This document shows positions 16,032 to 24,165 of a DNA stretch of 40,520 nucleotides, in pieces; positions within the stretch are counted from its first letter, which is position 1; each line of letters begins with the position of its first letter. A program made the position numbers and the translations under genes. Below the pieces are notes generated by a model. It was not told where the DNA came from and made no database searches. It saw only the letters and a list, made by a program, of their open reading frames with translations. Source of the stretch: CAZUCU01 sp964618845 (lineage in GTDB: Bacteria; Patescibacteriota; Minisyncoccia; Phycocordibacterales; JAACPR01); contig CAZUCU010000003.1 of NCBI GenBank assembly GCA_964618845.1, positions 1 through 40,520 on the forward strand. Reading direction: 5' to 3'.

Positions 16032-16161
16032 TTTCGAGGTTAAACCTCGAAACAATAATTTTGGTCTACGAGGTTAAACCTCGTAAATAGACAAATCCTT
16101 ATTTTGAGCCCTATTTTCGTTATTTTTTATAAAAATAGAGTCTCTCGAGGTTTAACCTCGA
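16032..16161. repeat. Three copies of the palindrome CGAGGTTWAACCTCG
   Basis: Copies at 16032-16052 (10-base arms), 16067-16085 (9-base arms) and 16145-16161 (8-base arms), each around one central base. The core GAGGTT/AACCTC is constant and the outer arms differ but remain self-complementary. The third copy overlaps the uvrB end and supplies its last two codons and TAA stop. Confidence 0.92.
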
Positions 16162-18191
16162 TTTTTGCTATTTCTCATTTTTTCTTCCAAAACTTTTATC
16201 TCATCGCGAAGTATCGCTGCGGTTTCGAAGTCGAGGATTTTGACGGCTTCCTCCATTTTTTGTTTCTTTTCTTTTATAAGTTTCTTAGGATTCTTTTGAA
16301 ACAATTCTTCATCAATCTCCAAAAGTTTGTTTACAGTCTTGCTATGTTCGCTTCGCAAACTTTCTGTAATATCATGAATATTCTTTTTGATAGTTGTCGG
16401 AGTAATCCCGTGTTCTTTATTATAAGCAAGTTGAATCTCTCTTCTTCTATTTGTTTCATCAATCGCTCTCCTCATTGATCCTGTCATTTCATCAGCATAC
16501 AAAATTACATGTCCATCAACATTTCTTGCGGCTCGTCCGATTGTTTGTATGAGAGAAATCTCACTTCGAAGAAATCCTTCTTTATCAGCATCGAAAATTC
16601 CAATCAAAGTTACTTCTGGTAAATCCAAACCTTCTCTGAGTAAATTTACTCCAACCAAAACATCAAACTCCCCTTTTCGAAGTTGCGTAATAATTTCAAT
16701 TCTCTCAAGCGTATCAATATCACTATGCAAATATTTTGTTTTAAAACCTTTTTCTTTGAGATATTGCGAAAGATCTTCTGCCATTTTTTTGGTAAGAGTT
16801 GTCGCAAGAACTTTACCACCCTTCTCAATTGTTTTACTTGCCTCCTCAATAAAATCCGCTACTTGTCCTTGATACTGCGAAGCCGCGTTTGACGCGGTAA
16901 CTGGCTTCACATCCAATTGTGGATCCACCAAACCAGTTGGTCTAATTATTTGATCGACAAAAACAGTGCTGTGTTCCTTTTCATACTTCCCCGGAGTTGC
17001 AGAAACATAGATTGTTTGTCCGGTTCGTTCTTCAAATTCTTCAAATTTTAGTGGTCTATTGTCCTTGGCAGATGGTAAACGAAATCCGTGTTCAACAAGA
17101 GTTTCTTTTCGCGATCGATCTCCCGCATACATTCCACCTATTTGAGAAACTGTAACATGCGATTCATCTATCACAGTTAAAAAGTTTTTAGGAAAATATG
17201 AAATCAAAGTATCTGGCGCTTCGCCTGCTGGTTTACCAGAAAAGTGCCGTGAATAATTTTCTATACCGTTACAATATCCCGTTTCTCTTATTAGCGCGAT
17301 GTCATAACTTGTTCGTCTCTTAAGCCTTTCTGCTTCCAAAAGTTTATTTTCATTTTCAAGTTCTTTAATTCTCTCCTTTGCTTCTGCTTGAATACTTTTC
17401 ACTGCCCTATCAATTTCTTCTTTGGAGGTAATAAAGTGCTTAGCAGGAAAAATAAAATAATTTTGAATTTCTTCGATAATTGCACGAGTTGTAGAATCAA
17501 CAACCGTAATTCTTTTAATAATATTTTCGCTTGTTCCGAGCATAGTCGAGAAAAAAGTAAAACGAATTGTATATCTTTCTGAAACTGGAATTAAATCAAT
17601 TGATTGACCAATAGCTCGAAATTGCCCCGAACTTAAACCTGCATTTGTTCTTTCATAGTGAAGAGAAACTAATTTACGAATAAAATTGTTTCTTGCAATT
17701 TTCATTCCCTTTTCAACTTTGAAATTTACTTTTTCATATTCTTCAGGACTTCCTAATCCATAAATACAAGAAACCGATGCAACAATAATTACATCTTTGC
17801 GAGTAAGAAGTGCTTGGGTAGAAGCGTGACGAAGTCGATCAATCTCAGCGTTTATCTGTGCTTCCTTCTCTATATATGTATCTGTAATAGGCATGTAGGC
17901 CTCGGGTTGATAGTAATCGTAATAAGAGACGAAGTAGTGAACAGCATTTTCTGGAAATAATTCTCGGAATTCTTGAGCAAGTTGTGCAGCGAGAGTTTTG
18001 TTGTGTGCGATTACGAGAGTCGGTTTTTGAACTTTCTGTATTACATTTGCAATAGTAAAAGTTTTACCCGATCCTGTAACACCAAGAAGGGTGAGTTTCT
18101 TATCACCTTTTTTGATTCCATTAATCAATTTTTCTATTGCTTGTGGCTGATCTCCAGCGGGCTCGTAAGCCGATTTGAGCATAAATTTCAT
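16152..18191 (-). CDS. uvrB: UvrB excinuclease subunit
   Basis: UvrB is the damage-verifying helicase-like subunit that hands DNA from UvrA to UvrC. The P-loop GVTGSGKT is at residues 37-44, the beta-hairpin region YYDYYQPEAYMP near 90-100, and the DEAH-type box DESHVTVSQIGGMY near 335. The motif VI region ends in QTIGRAARN and a C-terminal UVR motif (FETAAILRDEIKVLEE) pairs with UvrC. The length of about 679 residues is standard. I use the ATG at 18191 (MKFMLKSAYEPAGDQPQ) over a TTG three codons earlier. Its last residues, NRG, and the stop come from a palindromic repeat. uvrA and uvrC lie close by on the same strand. Confidence 0.98.
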   Translation of the reverse strand: MKFMLKSAYEPAGDQPQAIEKLINGIKKGDKKLTLLGVTGSGKTFTIANVIQKVQKPTLVIAHNKTLAAQLAQEFRELFPENAVHYFVSYYDYYQPEAYMPITDTYIEKEAQINAEIDRLRHASTQALLTRKDVIIVASVSCIYGLGSPEEYEKVNFKVEKGMKIARNNFIRKLVSLHYERTNAGLSSGQFRAIGQSIDLIPVSERYTIRFTFFSTMLGTSENIIKRITVVDSTTRAIIEEIQNYFIFPAKHFITSKEEIDRAVKSIQAEAKERIKELENENKLLEAERLKRRTSYDIALIRETGYCNGIENYSRHFSGKPAGEAPDTLISYFPKNFLTVIDESHVTVSQIGGMYAGDRSRKETLVEHGFRLPSAKDNRPLKFEEFEERTGQTIYVSATPGKYEKEHSTVFVDQIIRPTGLVDPQLDVKPVTASNAASQYQGQVADFIEEASKTIEKGGKVLATTLTKKMAEDLSQYLKEKGFKTKYLHSDIDTLERIEIITQLRKGEFDVLVGVNLLREGLDLPEVTLIGIFDADKEGFLRSEISLIQTIGRAARNVDGHVILYADEMTGSMRRAIDETNRRREIQLAYNKEHGITPTTIKKNIHDITESLRSEHSKTVNKLLEIDEELFQKNPKKLIKEKKQKMEEAVKILDFETAAILRDEIKVLEEKMRNSKNRG

Positions 18192-18239
18192 GTTTGACAA
18201 GATATCATAAAATATCTATTTAAGCACGAAATCAATATC

Positions 18240-18599
18240 TTACTTTCTAAACATCACTAACCCAATATCTGAATTTGGATTTTCATCACCAAAATAAACT
18301 AAGGCTCCATGGATATCAACTTGTAGATATTTATTAATAGTATATGGATCATCATTTAGTACCCAATACTTTTTATATTTAAAAAATTTTTTATCGTTTT
18401 TATGTTGATTTATTAAATATGTAATTTCTTCTACTGTTGGTATTCTCCAATAATCCCCATTTTTCTTTTCAAATTCGTCTAATTGATCAAACTTAAGAAC
18501 ACCGAAATCTCTGGTATTACCAAGTTCTTCAAAAGTTTTAACTTCTTCTGGAATTTCCGCAGTTTTTGATAAACCAATAGACTCAAGAAAGTTTTTCAT
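18240..18599 (-). CDS. Small hypothetical protein, weakly Lcl/DUF1566-like
   Basis: About 119 residues starting at MKNFLESIGLSK. An extended -10 (TGtTATAAT) sits 6 bases before this ATG; the longer frame to 18662 runs through the promoter and is rejected. There is no signal peptide or membrane segment. The segment YWRIPTVEEITYLINQHKND, followed by KKYWVLNDDPY and ending SDIGLVMFRK, recalls the W-R-(L/I)-P-T-x-x-E pattern of Lcl C-terminal-like (DUF1566) proteins. That resemblance is weak and I would not assign a function. It lies downstream of tgt on the same strand, separated by a short repeat-like spacer. Confidence 0.65.
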   Translation of the reverse strand: MKNFLESIGLSKTAEIPEEVKTFEELGNTRDFGVLKFDQLDEFEKKNGDYWRIPTVEEITYLINQHKNDKKFFKYKKYWVLNDDPYTINKYLQVDIHGALVYFGDENPNSDIGLVMFRK

Positions 18600-18605
18600 G
18601 TTTTT

Positions 18606-18614
18606 ATTATAACA
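18606..18614 (-). promoter_or_regulatory. Extended -10 promoter of the small hypothetical gene
   Basis: TGt followed by TATAAT (18606-18611), exactly 6 bases before the ATG at 18599. This predicts a leaderless mRNA. Confidence 0.55.
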
Positions 18615-18726
18615 AAAATTTAAAATACAAGTTTGAAGTTCTAAACTCAAAACACTAAACAAATTCTAAACCCTAAATCAGAAACAATTGTTTGGAACTT
18701 CTAATTTCATGTTTTGTGTTTTGAAT

Positions 18727-19956
18727 TTAAGACTTTAAATTTATTTTGCGTTTATACTTCTCCAAAAAATCTTTTTTATATTTCTCAAAACTATCATTCA
18801 AAATTGCCTCGCGCATTCCATCCACAAGTCTCACTATAAAATGTACGTTATGAATTGTCGCAAGAATCGAGGCCAAAATTTCTTTGCCTCGAAATAAATG
18901 TGCCAGATATGCCTTTGTATGATTTTTACAAGTAAAACATTGACAATTTTTTTCTATTGGTTCAAAATCTTCTTTAAATTTTTCATTCATTAAATTTATT
19001 TTTCCATTTGAAGTGTACACTTGTCCATTTCTTGCAATTCGAGTCGCGGCAACGCAATCAAAGGTATCACAACCATTTTCTACCCCCATAAACAAATCTT
19101 CAGGCTCACCAATCCCAAGCAAATGTCGAGGCTTATCTTCTGGTAAAATTTCGTTTGTCCACTTAACAGCACTACTCATATCTTTTTTTTCAAAACTTCC
19201 ACCAATCCCAAATCCATCAAAATCCATTTGTGAAAGTTTTTCCGCACTCTCTTTTCGCAAATCTTCGTGTCTACCACCCTGAACAACAGCAAAAATCATT
19301 TGTTTATTAGCTTTAACAGATTTTTTATGAAATTCCAAACACTGCTTCGCCCATCTATGTGTCCTATCAAGTGCTTGTCTTTGATAATGTTTGGGTTCTG
19401 TCGGAGAAGTACATTCATCAAAAGCAAAAATTATATCTGCACCCAAATTATGTTGAATTTCAATCGATTTCTCGGGAGTAAAATAGTGGGCGCTTCCATC
19501 AATATGAGAACGAAACATTACGCCGTTTTCATCAATACGTGCGGCGCCGAAGCCTTTGGCTTCGGCGCCTTTATTAACAAAATCAGCGAGTTGCAACTCA
19601 TCCTCCTGACCTTTCAAGATTTTGGACAAACTCTTACCATAAGCAGCCCCAAGAGAAAAAACCTGGAATCCCCCAGAATCAGTAATAATAGGTTTTTTGT
19701 AATTCATAAATTGGTGAATTCCACCCGCTCTTTTTATTAATTTATTTCCTGGTTCAAGATATAAATGATAAGTATTAGCAAGAATCGCTTGAACTTCAAT
19801 TTCTTCAAGGTTTTTATTTGTTAAAGCCTTAACCGTTGCTTTTGTTCCAACGGGGATATAAGCAGGGGTTTGTATTTTTCCGTGAAAAGTTTTTATAACT
19901 CCAGCCCTCATTAAGCCTCGTCCTTTCTTTTTTATTTCAAATCCAATTTTTTTCAC
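18727..19956 (-). CDS. tgt: tRNA-guanine transglycosylase (queuine/preQ1 insertion)
   Basis: Replaces guanine-34 in GUN-anticodon tRNAs by a queuosine precursor. The catalytic-site motif ITDSGGFQVFSLG is near residues 91-103, FAFDECTSP near 172, VVQGGRHEDLR near 215, and GIGGSFEK near 240. The zinc site CQCFTC ... H is at about 335-365. The protein has 409 residues, slightly long, because residues about 118-138 (including KGAEAKGFGAA) are an insertion encoded by a perfect GC-rich palindrome. The start codon is GTG at 19956, preceded 8 bases upstream by a TGtAATAAT box. Whether preQ1 synthesis genes exist elsewhere cannot be judged here; the cell might salvage the base. Confidence 0.96.
   Translation of the reverse strand: MKKIGFEIKKKGRGLMRAGVIKTFHGKIQTPAYIPVGTKATVKALTNKNLEEIEVQAILANTYHLYLEPGNKLIKRAGGIHQFMNYKKPIITDSGGFQVFSLGAAYGKSLSKILKGQEDELQLADFVNKGAEAKGFGAARIDENGVMFRSHIDGSAHYFTPEKSIEIQHNLGADIIFAFDECTSPTEPKHYQRQALDRTHRWAKQCLEFHKKSVKANKQMIFAVVQGGRHEDLRKESAEKLSQMDFDGFGIGGSFEKKDMSSAVKWTNEILPEDKPRHLLGIGEPEDLFMGVENGCDTFDCVAATRIARNGQVYTSNGKINLMNEKFKEDFEPIEKNCQCFTCKNHTKAYLAHLFRGKEILASILATIHNVHFIVRLVDGMREAILNDSFEKYKKDFLEKYKRKINLKS
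19543..19569. repeat. Perfect 12-bp GC-rich palindrome inside tgt
   Basis: GGCGCCGAAGCC (19543-19554), loop TTT, GGCTTCGGCGCC (19558-19569). It is 27 bases with 20 G/C in an otherwise AT-rich gene. It is in frame and encodes about nine residues (Gly/Ala/Glu/Lys/Phe). No T-tract follows in the tgt direction. Confidence 0.93.
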
Positions 19957-19959
19957 TCT

Positions 19960-19987
19960 TTGAGATTATTACAAAATCTTATAAAAT
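19960..19987 (+). promoter_or_regulatory. Overlapping divergent promoters of tgt (-) and the LOG-family gene (+)
   Basis: On +: TTGAGA (19960-19965), 16-base spacer, TAAAAT (19982-19987), 9 bases before the ATG at 19997. On -: TGt-AATAAT (19965-19973), 8 bases before the tgt GTG at 19956. The - strand -10 overlaps the + strand -35. Confidence 0.5.
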
Positions 19988-19996
19988 GGAAGGTAT

Positions 19997-20665
19997 ATGA
20001 AAAAAACATATACAGATAAACCGCTTACATTATCAAAAATTAATAAAGATATTGAAGAAAGAATAGAAAAGATTACAATTGAACTTACAAAAGGTTTCGA
20101 TTTTATAAAAAACTGCAAAGGATCAGTTACTTTCTTTGGTTCATCAAAAGTAGAAGAAGAAAGTGAGGATTATAAAAAATGTAGAGAAATTGCCAAAAGA
20201 ATATCAACCGAATTAAAATATACCATAACTACGGGTGGTGGCCCCGGAATTATGGAAGCAGCAAACCGTGGTGCTTATGAATCTGGTGGTCAATCGGTTG
20301 GCTTCACGATAAACCTACCAAACCAACAAGTTACAAATAAGTATTTAACTGATCACATTGGTTTTAATTATTTCTTTTCCAGAAAAGTCTGTCTCACTTT
20401 TTCTGCAGAAGCTTTTATTTATTTTCCTGGGGGTTTTGGAACTTTTGATGAGATATTTGAACTTCTAACATTAGTTCAAACTAATAAAATACCAAAAGTG
20501 CCAATTATTTTGGTTGGTTCAATTTTTTGGAATAATTTTGAAACATATTTAAAAAATAATCTTTTGGCAGAAAATAAAATTGATCCGGAGGATCTAAATT
20601 TATACCATATTACCGATTCGATTGATGAAATTATAGAAATAATCAAAAATACTCCAAAAAGATAG
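19997..20665 (+). CDS. LOG-family (TIGR00730-type) Rossmann-fold protein
   Basis: The 222-residue protein has GGGPGIMEAANRGAYESGG near residues 75-93 and PGGFGTFDEIFE near 150-161, the two signatures of the LOG/lysine-decarboxylase-like family. Characterised members hydrolyse nucleoside 5'-monophosphates to base and ribose phosphate (cytokinin riboside phosphohydrolases in plants; related nucleotide hydrolases in bacteria). The Arg and Glu of these motifs form the active site. The substrate here is unknown. Old lysine decarboxylase labels for this family are misleading. It is transcribed divergently from tgt and converges tail-to-tail with the PH-domain gene, 4 bases apart. Confidence 0.92.
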   Translation: MKKTYTDKPLTLSKINKDIEERIEKITIELTKGFDFIKNCKGSVTFFGSSKVEEESEDYKKCREIAKRISTELKYTITTGGGPGIMEAANRGAYESGGQSVGFTINLPNQQVTNKYLTDHIGFNYFFSRKVCLTFSAEAFIYFPGGFGTFDEIFELLTLVQTNKIPKVPIILVGSIFWNNFETYLKNNLLAENKIDPEDLNLYHITDSIDEIIEIIKNTPKR

Positions 20666-20669
20666 TTTT

Positions 20670-21176
20670 TTAAATTTCTCCAGAAATTGCTTCTTTTATT
20701 TTTGTACGAACCATTTCAGGTTTATTTATTTCTTTGATAATAAATTCCCTTCTTGAGCCAGCAGATTGAATTTTGAGGTCACCAAAACCAATAATTGTTG
20801 CAATCAATCCGGTTATATCTGTTGTAATATCTTGAATGTTTTTTAAATTTAAAATAGAAACTTCTCTTCTAAATAAACCTTTTTGTTCTATATCAATTAA
20901 ATGTTTATTTGTTATTACAAAAATATCTAAATAATAATCAGTCCAAACTACAAAAATTAAATTCCACACAACAAAAATCCAAGATAACATTAAAATCATC
21001 AAAAAGAATTCTTTATTTCCCCCGATTTTAATAGTATTAGTTGTCTCCACAAAACTCATTAAAATCAATGGAATTAAAATAGAAAAAATAAGCGCAATAG
21101 TTTTTTCAAATAAAACAAACCAGCTCCGTCTGACTTGAAAAATTATGTGTTCATCTATATCAAGTTTAAATGACAT
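20670..21176 (-). CDS. Membrane protein with bacterial PH (bPH2/YdbT-like) domain
   Basis: About 168 residues from the ATG at 21176 (MSFKLDIDEHIIFQVRRSW); the longer frame to 21215 runs into the upstream gene. Two membrane helices (about 22-43 and 57-78) are followed by a C-terminal PH-like domain (YYLDIFVITNKHLIDIEQKGLFRREVSIL, cited by its ends YYLDIFVITNKHL and FRREVSILNLKNIQDI). This layout matches the bPH2 (DUF304) family, whose function is unclear. TATAAT lies 7 bases upstream, inside the 3' end of the small gene before it, with which it nearly abuts (1 base). The two are likely one unit. Confidence 0.85.
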   Translation of the reverse strand: MSFKLDIDEHIIFQVRRSWFVLFEKTIALIFSILIPLILMSFVETTNTIKIGGNKEFFLMILMLSWIFVVWNLIFVVWTDYYLDIFVITNKHLIDIEQKGLFRREVSILNLKNIQDITTDITGLIATIIGFGDLKIQSAGSRREFIIKEINKPEMVRTKIKEAISGEI

Positions 21177-21177
21177 A

Positions 21178-21387
21178 TTAAAAATTATAAAAAAATATAA
21201 AAATAAAAATTCCAAACAAAATTAAGGAAGAGATAGAAAAATAAGTAATTTTGGCAATTCTTCTACTTTTTTTATTCATTCCGTATTGATTCCAATGATA
21301 AGAAAAAACACCGCCACTAATTGCAAAAATAATAAATAAAATCAAAAACAGTGCCCAAAGAATATTTTGTGGAATATTAATTTCCAT
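21178..21387 (-). CDS. Tiny two-helix membrane protein
   Basis: Sixty-nine residues: a membrane helix at about 8-30, a polar basic loop (SYHWNQYGMNKKSRRIAK) and a second helix at about 47-66. It is cotranscribed with the PH-domain membrane protein, whose ATG begins 1 base after this stop. An extended -10 (TGgTAAAAT) sits 6 bases before the ATG. I do not recognise a family. Because it shares an operon with another membrane protein, it could be a subunit of the same complex; that is inference. Confidence 0.65.
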   Translation of the reverse strand: MEINIPQNILWALFLILFIIFAISGGVFSYHWNQYGMNKKSRRIAKITYFSISSLILFGIFIFIFFYNF

Positions 21388-21393
21388 ATTTAT

Positions 21394-21416
21394 ATTTTAC
21401 CAGAATTTGATAGAAT
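21394..21416. promoter_or_regulatory. Divergent extended -10 promoters: tiny membrane gene (-) and hisS (+)
   Basis: On -: TGg-TAAAAT (TAAAAT at 21394-21399), 6 bases before the ATG at 21387. On +: TGa-TAGAAT (TAGAAT at 21411-21416), 7 bases before the ATG at 21424. Both predict leaderless mRNAs from a 36-base intergenic region. Confidence 0.55.
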
Positions 21417-21423
21417 TGTGTTA

Positions 21424-22653
21424 ATGAAATTAAACACAGATAATTATAAAGGAGTTCGTGATTTTTATCCCGAAGATTATAAAATCCAGGAATATATTTT
21501 TGATATATGGAAAAAAACAATGAAAAGTTTTGGATATGAACAATATGATTCAAGTGTATTAGAGCCCGCAGAAGTTTTTAGACAAAAATCTGGAGAAGAG
21601 ATTATAAAAGAACAAACCTACACTTTTATTGATAAGGGAGATCGTGAGGTAAGTTTGCGACCCGAAATGACACCAATAGTAGCTCGCATGATTGCTAAAA
21701 AATCCAGAGAGTTAAGCTTTCCTATTCGTTGGTTTTCTATCCCTAATCTTTTCAGGTACGAAAGACCACAGAAAGGACGGCTTCGTGAGCACTGGCAATT
21801 GAATGCTGATATTTTTGGGTTGAATAATATCTGGGGTGATATAGAAATAATAGAGATTGCATATCAAATAATGAAAAATTTTGGATTCGATGATAAACAG
21901 TTTGTAATAAAAATAAATAATAGAAAAGCAATCAATTCCGCACTTGATGAATTGAACATAACTGAAGACCAAAAATATAAGTTGGCAAAACTTATTGATA
22001 AGAAAAATAAAATAGATAATTTTGATGAGCTTGCCAAAGAAATAGTTGGTAAAGATTTAATATTAAAACCAGAACCAGATGAAAATACACAAAAAATTTT
22101 AAAATCTCTAAAAGATAAAAGTATTGAAAATGTGGAATTTGACCCCTATTTGGTAAGAGGTTTTGATTATTACACCGGAATGGTTTTTGAAATTTTTGAT
22201 ACCGGAAAAGATAATAATAGATCAGTTTTTGGTGGTGGAAGATTTGATGATCTTGTCTCTCTCTTTTCAGATGAAAAAATTTCTGCAGTCGGATTTGGGA
22301 TGGGTGATGTTGTCATAAAAGATATGTTAGAAACATATAAATTACTTCCAAAATTTGAGCCTATTAGCGATTTGTATGTTTGTGTATTAAATAATGATTG
22401 TATTGAAGAAGCCACAAAATTTGCATCTACTTGGAGAAATTCTGGAATAAAAGTTATAACAGACTTATCTACCAAAAAAATCGGAGATCAAATCAAAAAA
22501 GCAGATAAATTAAAAATTCCTTTTGTAATTTGTATCGGCGAAAACGAAATTGCTACAAGTAAAGTCGTAATCAAAAATATTTTAACTAGGAGAGAAAAGA
22601 AAATGAAAATTGGAGAAGTTTCCAGGTTTGTGTTGAAAAATAATTTGAAATAA
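21424..22653 (+). CDS. hisS: Histidyl-tRNA synthetase
   Basis: Class II synthetase that charges tRNA-His. Motif 1 lies around EPAEVFRQKSG, and motif 2 is at FRYERPQKGRLREHWQLNADIFG (residues about 108-130, with the FRYERPQ Arg). HisA-type loop LVRGFDYYTGMVFEI is near 240, motif 3 GGGRFDDLVSLF near 270, GFGMGDV near 300, and the anticodon-binding domain covers the last 90 residues. Length 409 is standard. The start is MKLNTDNYKGVRDFYPED at 21424; the frame extends upstream through the promoter and is rejected. The exonuclease gene follows 10 bases after the stop. Confidence 0.97.
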   Translation: MKLNTDNYKGVRDFYPEDYKIQEYIFDIWKKTMKSFGYEQYDSSVLEPAEVFRQKSGEEIIKEQTYTFIDKGDREVSLRPEMTPIVARMIAKKSRELSFPIRWFSIPNLFRYERPQKGRLREHWQLNADIFGLNNIWGDIEIIEIAYQIMKNFGFDDKQFVIKINNRKAINSALDELNITEDQKYKLAKLIDKKNKIDNFDELAKEIVGKDLILKPEPDENTQKILKSLKDKSIENVEFDPYLVRGFDYYTGMVFEIFDTGKDNNRSVFGGGRFDDLVSLFSDEKISAVGFGMGDVVIKDMLETYKLLPKFEPISDLYVCVLNNDCIEEATKFASTWRNSGIKVITDLSTKKIGDQIKKADKLKIPFVICIGENEIATSKVVIKNILTRREKKMKIGEVSRFVLKNNLK

Positions 22654-22663
22654 GATATTCCTT

Positions 22664-23245
22664 ATGAATGTAATAACCTTCGACATTGAAACAGAAAATA
22701 CTTTTGATGAAGTAGCATCCCCAGAACCAAAAGACTTGGATTTATCTGTTGTTTGTATTCATGATTCAAACACAGGAGAAATTACACACTATTTCAAAGA
22801 AGACTTACACAAACTTTGGCCAATTTTAGAATCAGCAGATATTATTGTTGGTTATAATAGTGAACATTTTGATATTCCTATTTTAAATAAATATTATGAA
22901 GGTAATCTTACAAAAATAAAAAGCATAGATTTGATGCAAGAAATCAAAAAGGTTTTAGGAAGAAGAATTAAATTAGATGACGTGACTGAAGCAACATTAG
23001 GAGAAAAAAAATCTTCACATGGTTTACAGGCAATTATTTGGTGGCGAAATGGAGAAAAAAATAAGGTTGTTGAATATTGTAAACAAGATGTAAATGTCAC
23101 TAGGAAACTTTATGAATTTATTTTAGAAAATGGTTTTGTATATGTACCTAAAAATGGAAATAAAGAAAAAATTGAAATAGATATTTCTGATTGGAATAAA
23201 ATTGAAGAAAAACACGAACCATTAAATTTAGGTTTCAGATTTTAA
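22664..23245 (+). CDS. DEDD-type 3'-5' exonuclease-like protein (YprB-like RNase H fold)
   Basis: The 193-residue protein has FDIETENTF at its N-terminus (Asp7 and Glu9, ExoI), IIVGYNSEHFDIPILNKYY near 63-81 (ExoII) and VVEYCKQDVNVTRKLYEF near 134-151 (ExoIII with YxxD-like spacing). These are the metal-binding acids of the DnaQ/RNase T/YprB group. The substrate, DNA or RNA, cannot be told from sequence. It lies 10 bases after hisS on the same strand and is probably cotranscribed, although TAAGAT 7 bases before its ATG could act on its own. The DUF2779 protein at 24.9 kb has a similar YCKLD motif. Confidence 0.85.
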   Translation: MNVITFDIETENTFDEVASPEPKDLDLSVVCIHDSNTGEITHYFKEDLHKLWPILESADIIVGYNSEHFDIPILNKYYEGNLTKIKSIDLMQEIKKVLGRRIKLDDVTEATLGEKKSSHGLQAIIWWRNGEKNKVVEYCKQDVNVTRKLYEFILENGFVYVPKNGNKEKIEIDISDWNKIEEKHEPLNLGFRF

Positions 23246-23289
23246 AATTTTTGAAGAAATGTTGAACCCAAATTTTGTGTCAAAAATTT
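23245..23289. terminator. Possible bidirectional terminator between exonuclease gene and uppP
   Basis: AAATTTTTGA (23245-23254) is complementary to TCAAAAATTT (23280-23289). It is AT-only and weak, but placed just after the exonuclease stop and downstream of convergent uppP. Confidence 0.35.
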
Positions 23290-23311
23290 AAATGGCTAAA
23301 ATAACCTTGTT

Positions 23312-24127
23312 TTACAAGGCTAAAATGAGTAATAAAATTGCTAAAATTATTCTATAAATCACAAACCCCTTAAATGTGTGGTTTTTTAGAAATTTGATAA
23401 GAAAATCTATTGAAAAAATTCCAAAGGTAAAAGCCGAGATTGAACCCACTAAAAGTTGAGGCCAAATTGATATAAATAATTCTGAATCCCCTATTATTTC
23501 AATTAATTTATATAATCCTGTACCAGCAATTATTGGTATGGATAACAAGAACGAAAAACGAATTGCTAATTCTTTTTTTAAACCCAAAAAATATCCACCA
23601 GATATAGTCATACCCGATCTCGACATCCCTGGGATAAGAGCAAGGGTTTGAAATAAACCTATTATAAAAGAATTTTTTAAATTCAAATTTTTAGAAGATG
23701 TAAAGTTTTCAGAAACAAACATAATAATTGAACCAACGATAAGTGCCAAAGCAACCATTTGTATACTTCGGAACATCGACTCCATTAAGTTTTGAATCAT
23801 AAACCCAAAAATAATTGCTGGAATCGTTGCTATCACCAAATATTTTACATTTATGTTTGAAATTTCTGATTTCGAATTTCGGATTTGTTTCGAATTTCTG
23901 ATTTCGAATTTCGGATTTTTAAACAAATCAACAAGATCTCTCCAAAAATAAACTACCACAGCCAAGGCAGTAGCTAACTGAAGTACTGCATCAAACGCTA
24001 ACCCATAATCTACATTCATACCCAAAAAATCCCTAAAAATAACAAGATGACCGGTTGACGAAATGGGCAAAAACTCGGTTATTCCTTGAACCAGACCTAA
24101 AATGATTGAGTTAATAAAATCATTCAT
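23312..24127 (-). CDS. uppP: Undecaprenyl-diphosphatase UppP (BacA) with a repeat insertion
   Basis: Integral membrane phosphatase that recycles undecaprenyl pyrophosphate for peptidoglycan synthesis. The motifs GLVQGITEFLPISSTGHL (residues about 12-29) and LIPGMSRSGMTISGGYFLG (about 164-182) contain the catalytic Glu and Arg/Ser of the family, with several membrane helices around them. Length 271 is standard. Residues about 68-89 (KFEIRNSKQIRNSKSEISN) are a Lys/Arg/Asn-rich insertion in the loop between helices, encoded by the dispersed repeat at 23860-23920. In related proteins this loop is variable, so the insertion may be neutral. Confidence 0.96.
   Translation of the reverse strand: MNDFINSIILGLVQGITEFLPISSTGHLVIFRDFLGMNVDYGLAFDAVLQLATALAVVVYFWRDLVDLFKNPKFEIRNSKQIRNSKSEISNINVKYLVIATIPAIIFGFMIQNLMESMFRSIQMVALALIVGSIIMFVSENFTSSKNLNLKNSFIIGLFQTLALIPGMSRSGMTISGGYFLGLKKELAIRFSFLLSIPIIAGTGLYKLIEIIGDSELFISIWPQLLVGSISAFTFGIFSIDFLIKFLKNHTFKGFVIYRIILAILLLILAL
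23860..23920. repeat. In-frame EIRN-type repeat insertion in uppP
   Basis: Two near-identical units, TTTCTGATTTCGAATTTCGG, joined by ATTTGTTTCGAA. These are the same words as in uvrA and at 8875-8980. Confidence 0.85.
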
Positions 24128-24147
24128 ATATAATTAATATCCATTAC

Positions 24148-24153
24148 TATAAC
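24148..24153 (+). promoter_or_regulatory. -10 box of the DsbA-like gene
   Basis: TATAAC ending 12 bases before the ATG at 24166, giving a leader of only about 6 bases. No clear -35 box. Confidence 0.35.
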
Positions 24154-24165
24154 AAAAAAAAGATT

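Noticed and set aside
16032..16161. CRISPR-like array
   Set aside because: Only three short palindromes, unequal spacing (about 15 and 60 bases), differing outer arms and no cas genes.
19267..19740. 157-codon + strand frame
   Set aside because: Opposite-strand shadow of tgt; low-complexity product.
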